Of a stretch of DNA of 64,000 nucleotides, positions 60,726 to 64,000 are shown piece by piece (the first letter of the stretch is position 1; each line of letters begins with the position of its first letter). Below the pieces are notes generated by a model. That model saw nothing but the letters and a program-made list of their open reading frames with translations, was not told where the DNA came from and did no database searches. Source of the DNA: Parasedimentitalea maritima (GTDB taxonomy: Bacteria > Pseudomonadota > Alphaproteobacteria > Rhodobacterales > Rhodobacteraceae). The position numbers and the translations under genes are program-made. Where the stretch lies: NCBI RefSeq assembly GCF_005771405.1, contig NZ_VAUA01000014.1:85271-149270 (forward strand), in the 5' to 3' direction.

Positions 60726-61387
60726 ATGCAGAAACGTGCCCTCGTACTTGGAGCATCTGGCGGAATCGGGCAGGCGCTAGCTGGCCAATTAGCGGAACGA
60801 GGCGTAACGGTAACCTGCCTATCCAGATCCCAAGACGGCTTGGATGTGACCTGTGAAACCAATATTTCCGAACTGTTTTCAGGCTTGGAAACACCTTTTG
60901 ATCTGGTGATTGTGGCAACCGGCATCCTTTCAGGAGAAAGGGACCTGAAAAAACAATAAAGGCGCTGACTCTTGAAGAACTTATTCATCTGTTTGCCGTG
61001 AACACGATTGGCCCGGCATTAGTGCTCAAGCACGTGCAACATCTTTTGCCACGAGATCGGCGTGCCGTCTTTGCAGCCTTGTCTGCGCGCGTGGGGTCTA
61101 TTGGTGATAATACCTTGGGCGGCTGGTATTCCTACCGTGCGTCCAAGGCGGCTCTAAACCAATTGATCAGAACGGCATCAATCGAGCTGAAGCGCAGCCA
61201 TAAGCATTTGGTATGCATAGCTTTGCACCCAGGAACAGTGGCCACAGATTTCACGCAAAACTATCCAGCGCACACAAAGGTTACACCGCAAGAGGCGGCA
61301 AGTAACCTTTTGAAAGTCATCGATACACTAGCACCAGAAGACAGTGGTCACTTTCTTGATTGGACCGGAAACGTTGTGCCTTGGTAA
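60726..61387 (+). pseudogene. SDR family oxidoreductase with an internal frameshift
   Basis: The ATG at 60726 (GGAAGGG upstream) encodes a typical SDR N-terminus (VLGASGGIGQALAGQLAERG) up to ATGILSGERD, then stops at 60957-60959. The continuation in the -1 frame (PEKTIKALTLEELIHLFAVN) runs to 61387 and includes Ser in AALSARVGS and the YRASKAALNQL active site. Adding one G to the GGG at 60940-60942 restores a 220-residue SDR. Either it is a genuine pseudogene, a sequencing error, or a recoded gene. It is the last gene of the peroxidase operon. Confidence 0.8.
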
Positions 61388-61439
61388 CCCATTTCAGCGT
61401 AAAGATTTCAATCAACGGCGCAGCTGCCGACAGAGCGCA

Positions 61440-61590
61440 TTAGTGACGGTATCTCTTGAGTTCGCTCGCCTTCCCTACCTCCACGCTTGGGAGACTGGCT
61501 CACAGGCCAAGGAGGGCGTCAGGAAGTGGATGGAGGTCCACAATCACGAACGCCCCCATTCCGCGTACAGTTGTATGGGCAGTCGCGGAC
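61440..61590 (+). pseudogene. IS3-family transposase OrfB 3'-end fragment
   Basis: The plus strand reads YLHAWETGSQAKEGVRKWME, then VHNHERPHSAYS, the conserved C-terminal integrase segment of IS3-family OrfB (ERPHS in place of the usual KRPHSAL). It is cut off on both sides. The rest of 61388-61725 shows nothing recognisable. Confidence 0.7.
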
Positions 61591-61725
61591 TTGGTGCCTA
61601 TTGTCTATGCCTCACCATGTTCGCTTTTCATCCCGTATTGCCAAAGGCGTTCCAGGAACCATCACTCAGAGACGCGCCTGTTCGTCATGTCGCTGTCAAT
61701 TCATGATGGCCCGGAGCACAAAACC

Positions 61726-62367
61726 TCAGACTTTTTCTTCCAAATCGTAAATAGGATCGAGTACCAACAAAAGCCGAGACTCTCCGGTGCCTGCAATCGG
61801 CGGCGAGCGATGCCGTAACCGTGTCGGCGCATCACCCGACCACTTGGTGCCGCGCAAAACGACGGGTGCGCCCGCTGGAACCGAGATGTACCTATCCGGG
61901 TCACATCCTGGTTCAGCTTCGCCAAGCTGGGTGGTTTGCCCGCGATAAGTGCAGATCAACCGTGCTGTCACAGCGTCGATGTGGAACTTACGACAGGCGT
62001 TGGTCGTGACCACATCTAAACGCAGTCGCAGATAGCGCACGTCCATCAGATCAGCGAACCGCTTGGCCAGTGTAGCGATATCCTGCATCAAGGCCCTGCG
62101 CTCTGGCCCAGTAGGCGTGCCGCAGCTGTCGCAAATTTGGCATAGGGCCTCTTGGATCCGGCAGGGTTCCAAGATCACCCGTGCACTTGGCAGTTGCTCG
62201 GTTTCCAATGAATTCAACCAAGTTTCCAGTGTCGACATTGGGTGTCGCTTCAAGATCACCGCCGCGCAACCTGTCTCGCGGATCGCTGCAAGACCTTTGA
62301 TACCATCTGTTAGCGTTACGCTTGAGGGTGGGCGCACCGCGTTTGGTGATAGCGCTATCGCGTTCAT
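61726..62367 (-). CDS. DUF1826 family protein, coupled to zinc GTPase
   Basis: This 213-residue protein matches the DUF1826 pattern: [20 protein letters not shown] (about residues 95-115), [18 protein letters not shown] with a conserved Cys-His pair, [14 protein letters not shown], and a C-terminal [10 protein letters not shown] block. DUF1826 genes commonly sit next to COG0523 GTPases. The ATG at 62367 overlaps the GTPase stop as ATGA; an ATG at 62382 is less likely. A metal-related role is inferred. It appears to be in the same Zur-controlled unit. Confidence 0.82.
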   Translation of the reverse strand: MNAIALSPNAVRPPSSVTLTDGIKGLAAIRETGCAAVILKRHPMSTLETWLNSLETEQLPSARVILEPCRIQEALCQICDSCGTPTGPERRALMQDIATLAKRFADLMDVRYLRLRLDVVTTNACRKFHIDAVTARLICTYRGQTTQLGEAEPGCDPDRYISVPAGAPVVLRGTKWSGDAPTRLRHRSPPIAGTGESRLLLVLDPIYDLEEKV

Positions 62368-63578
62368 TGGCGTTGCCCCCACTGTGGGAAGGGATCAGGC
62401 ATTTCGGCCCATTCCTCGGGGCGAAACGCCTCGACATCCAACAATGCGGCGTTGAGACGTGCACAGATAGTTTCACGTTCAAGACCAACCCCGATAAACA
62501 CCAACTCTTGGCGGCGATCACCCCAGGGCTCCACCCAATTAGACGCGATTTCGGCCTGTGCTTCAGGATGTGTAGGAAGCCGCTCTTCGGGCAATGAGGC
62601 CCACCAGAACCCAAGTGGTTTGACCGAAGACAGAACCCCGGCCAGGCTGAATTCTGCTGCCCATTGCGGTTGAGTGGCCACCCAGAAATGACCTTTGGCA
62701 CGGATTACGCCGGGCAAAGTCCCATTGAGCACACTATGCAGTTTTTTCGGATCAAACGGCGCGCGTGCGTGGTAAACAAAAGAGTCGACCCCGTATTCTT
62801 CGTCTTCTGGCGTGTGATTGGCGAAACCGTAAAGCTCTTTTGCCCACATTGGGTGTTCATGAGCAGTATCAAAATCAAACAACCCGGTGTTCAAAATCGT
62901 TTCCGCAGGTACATCCGAATGGTTGGTCTCGATGATCTTAGCATCGCCATTCAAAGCCCGGATTACCTTGCGTGCCGTTTCCGCACGTTCATGACCAGCA
63001 TCCGCCACCTTATTCAGTATTACTACATCAGCAAATTCGATTTGTTCCGTCAATAGGCTGACAAGACTACGATCATCTTGCTCTCCCAGAGATTCCCCGC
63101 GGTCGGTTAGAAAATCATGGCTCGAGAAATCTTCTAACAAGTTCACTGCATCGACTACTGTGACCATAGTGTCTAGGCGTGCGACATCTGACAAACTTTC
63201 GCCTTCTTCGTCGCGAAAATCAAAAGTTGCGGCCACGGGAAGTGGTTCGGAAATGCCTGTTGATTCAATCAAAAGATAGTCAAAGCGCCCTTCTTCGGAG
63301 AGCTGACGCACTTCTTTTAGCAAATCATCGCGCAGGGTGCAGCATATGCAGCCGTTCGACATTTCAACCAGTGTTTCCTCGGAGCGTGAAAGCTCTGTCC
63401 CTTCGCGCACCAGATCTGCATCAATATTCACTTCAGACATATCGTTCACGATCACAGCCACACGGCGCCCGTCGCGATTGTTCAGTACGCGGTTTAGAAG
63501 AGTTGTTTTTCCTGCCCCAAGAAATCCAGACAGGACGGTCACGGGCAGGCGGTTATCTGTAATTTCATGATCTTTCAT
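62364..63578 (-). CDS. COG0523 (CobW/ZigA/ZNG1-type) zinc-binding GTPase
   Basis: This 404-residue G3E-family GTPase has P-loop GFLGAGKTT (residues 18-26), the metal motif CxCC at Cys 77, 79 and 80 ([14 protein letters not shown]), Walker B-type LLIESTG and a guanine-region LNKVAD. The C-terminal CobW_C domain starts near residue 290. Zinc-responsive members deliver zinc to client proteins under starvation. A Zur-box-like palindrome lies 150 bp upstream, which supports the zinc subgroup over cobalamin or nitrile-hydratase subgroups. Confidence 0.9.
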   Translation of the reverse strand: MKDHEITDNRLPVTVLSGFLGAGKTTLLNRVLNNRDGRRVAVIVNDMSEVNIDADLVREGTELSRSEETLVEMSNGCICCTLRDDLLKEVRQLSEEGRFDYLLIESTGISEPLPVAATFDFRDEEGESLSDVARLDTMVTVVDAVNLLEDFSSHDFLTDRGESLGEQDDRSLVSLLTEQIEFADVVILNKVADAGHERAETARKVIRALNGDAKIIETNHSDVPAETILNTGLFDFDTAHEHPMWAKELYGFANHTPEDEEYGVDSFVYHARAPFDPKKLHSVLNGTLPGVIRAKGHFWVATQPQWAAEFSLAGVLSSVKPLGFWWASLPEERLPTHPEAQAEIASNWVEPWGDRRQELVFIGVGLERETICARLNAALLDVEAFRPEEWAEMPDPFPQWGQRQ

Positions 63579-63727
63579 GATGCAGGTTCTTTCTCAGGTT
63601 TGGCTTTTGAACGCAGCATGTCCAAGCTGCTTTAAATTTAAAGGTGGGAGTTTCGGGCGATGACGAAAATCCGCGATTGTCGCTCACAAAGGGTTCCTAA
63701 GTACTTTGTGCTTTGACACTCTTCATT
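63579..63727. other. Leader/intergenic stretch upstream of the zinc GTPase
   Basis: About 150 bp with no gene. It would be the 5' untranslated region of the GTPase transcript if transcription starts near the Zur-box-like site. Confidence 0.4.
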
Positions 63728-63744
63728 ATGTTATAACGTAACAT
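63728..63744. promoter_or_regulatory. Putative Zur box upstream of the zinc GTPase
   Basis: ATGTTATAACGTAACAT is a dyad with ATGTTA/TAACAT arms and a 5-base centre, close to known alphaproteobacterial Zur operators. Related 17-mers lie at 27360 and 32501. It is 150 bp from the GTPase start and about 200 bp from the transposase start at the window edge. Confidence 0.7.
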
Positions 63745-63944
63745 AGTTCAACCGAAATCTCCTATGCATCGTGGTGTAAAATCAAAGAGCACCCAGAACG
63801 CTGCATTTTATGGCTGCAGTGTAACCCGGTCGAGACATTTCAGACATACCGTGTTGTTTTTTGTGAGAGGTTTTTCATGTAGAAATGCCGTTACTCGCGG
63901 GACATTTCCTTTAACCTCCCAGATTTGGGAAGAAGGAGATGTTC

Positions 63945-64000
63945 ATGAACAAGGATCAACGCGAGATTCAACGTAAGCTGCGGATACTGCGATACGCAGA
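63945..64000 (+). CDS. Transposase N-terminus (IS481-type), cut by window end
   Basis: The ATG at 63945 with AAGGAG 5 bases upstream opens MNKDQREIQRKLRILRYA, 18 codons to the window end. This resembles the N-terminal helix of IS481-like integrase-core transposases. Whether it is intact cannot be seen. Confidence 0.5.
   Translation, partial: MNKDQREIQRKLRILRYA

Noticed and set aside
60948..60954. AAAAAAC as a programmed -1 frameshift site in the SDR gene
   Set aside because: The reading frame is AAA AAA CAA, so the canonical A AAA AAC phase is not met and no stimulatory structure is evident; a one-base deletion in the GGG run is simpler.
1..64000. CRISPR arrays, prophage modules, tRNA or rRNA genes
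   Set aside because: No regularly spaced direct repeats, phage structural genes, tRNA cloverleaf-like sequences or rRNA segments were noticed on either strand.

Overview
The window looks like chromosome of a marine alphaproteobacterium of the Rhodobacteraceae (Roseobacter group). The evidence is a RpoE-ChrR singlet-oxygen cluster with its photolyase and cyclopropane-fatty-acid-synthase-type genes, a TAXI-TRAP transporter, many small solute-catabolism operons, and about 55% G+C. This placement is inferred from gene content only. No rRNA, tRNA or CRISPR array was found.

Layout. (1) 1-4800: hydantoin/amino-acid-type catabolism, with a hydantoinase cut by the left edge, an FCD-type GntR regulator, a VOC protein, a hydantoin-racemase-like protein, a DapA-like lyase and an atypical SDR. 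(2) 4898-11338: a LysR regulator divergent from a TAXI-TRAP transporter operon that also carries a DadA-like oxidase and a second Asp/Glu-racemase-family protein. (3) 11530-12910: a decayed Tn3-family transposase. (4) 12960-26778: an inositol regulon with a sugar ABC transporter, a LacI repressor, two Gfo/Idh dehydrogenases, an IolE/MocC-like protein, iolD, a PhyH-type dioxygenase, iolC, iolB, a class II aldolase and iolG. Identical 16-bp palindromes lie in its two divergent promoter regions. (5) 27360-38337: a zinc-starvation island with zur, a ZrgA-type operon, a family-5 (peptide/nickel/metallophore type) ABC transporter and an EamA exporter. Zur-box-like sites precede both operons, and a third precedes the COG0523 GTPase/DUF1826 pair at 61726-63578. 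(6) 38714-42313: a BarA-type hybrid kinase and a periplasmic binding protein. (7) 42314-49300: insertion-sequence debris (IS110, IS30, IS3), an AraC regulator, an IorAB-like molybdenum hydroxylase, and an in-frame chimera of PAS, IS3 and hydantoinase/oxoprolinase fragments. (8) 49425-61387: the RpoE-ChrR stress regulon, with five recognisable TGATCC-N18-TA-type promoters. (9) 61440-64000: an IS3 fragment, the zinc GTPase pair and the first codons of another transposase.

How the parts work together. Regions 1 and 2 suggest import and racemisation/oxidation of D- or cyclic amino-acid derivatives. Region 4 imports and degrades inositols under one repressor. Regions 5 and 9 form a candidate Zur regulon for zinc scavenging and zinc-chaperone function. 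Region 8 is a photo-oxidative stress module acting on membrane lipids, DNA and peroxides. At least six insertion-sequence or transposon relics separate these blocks.
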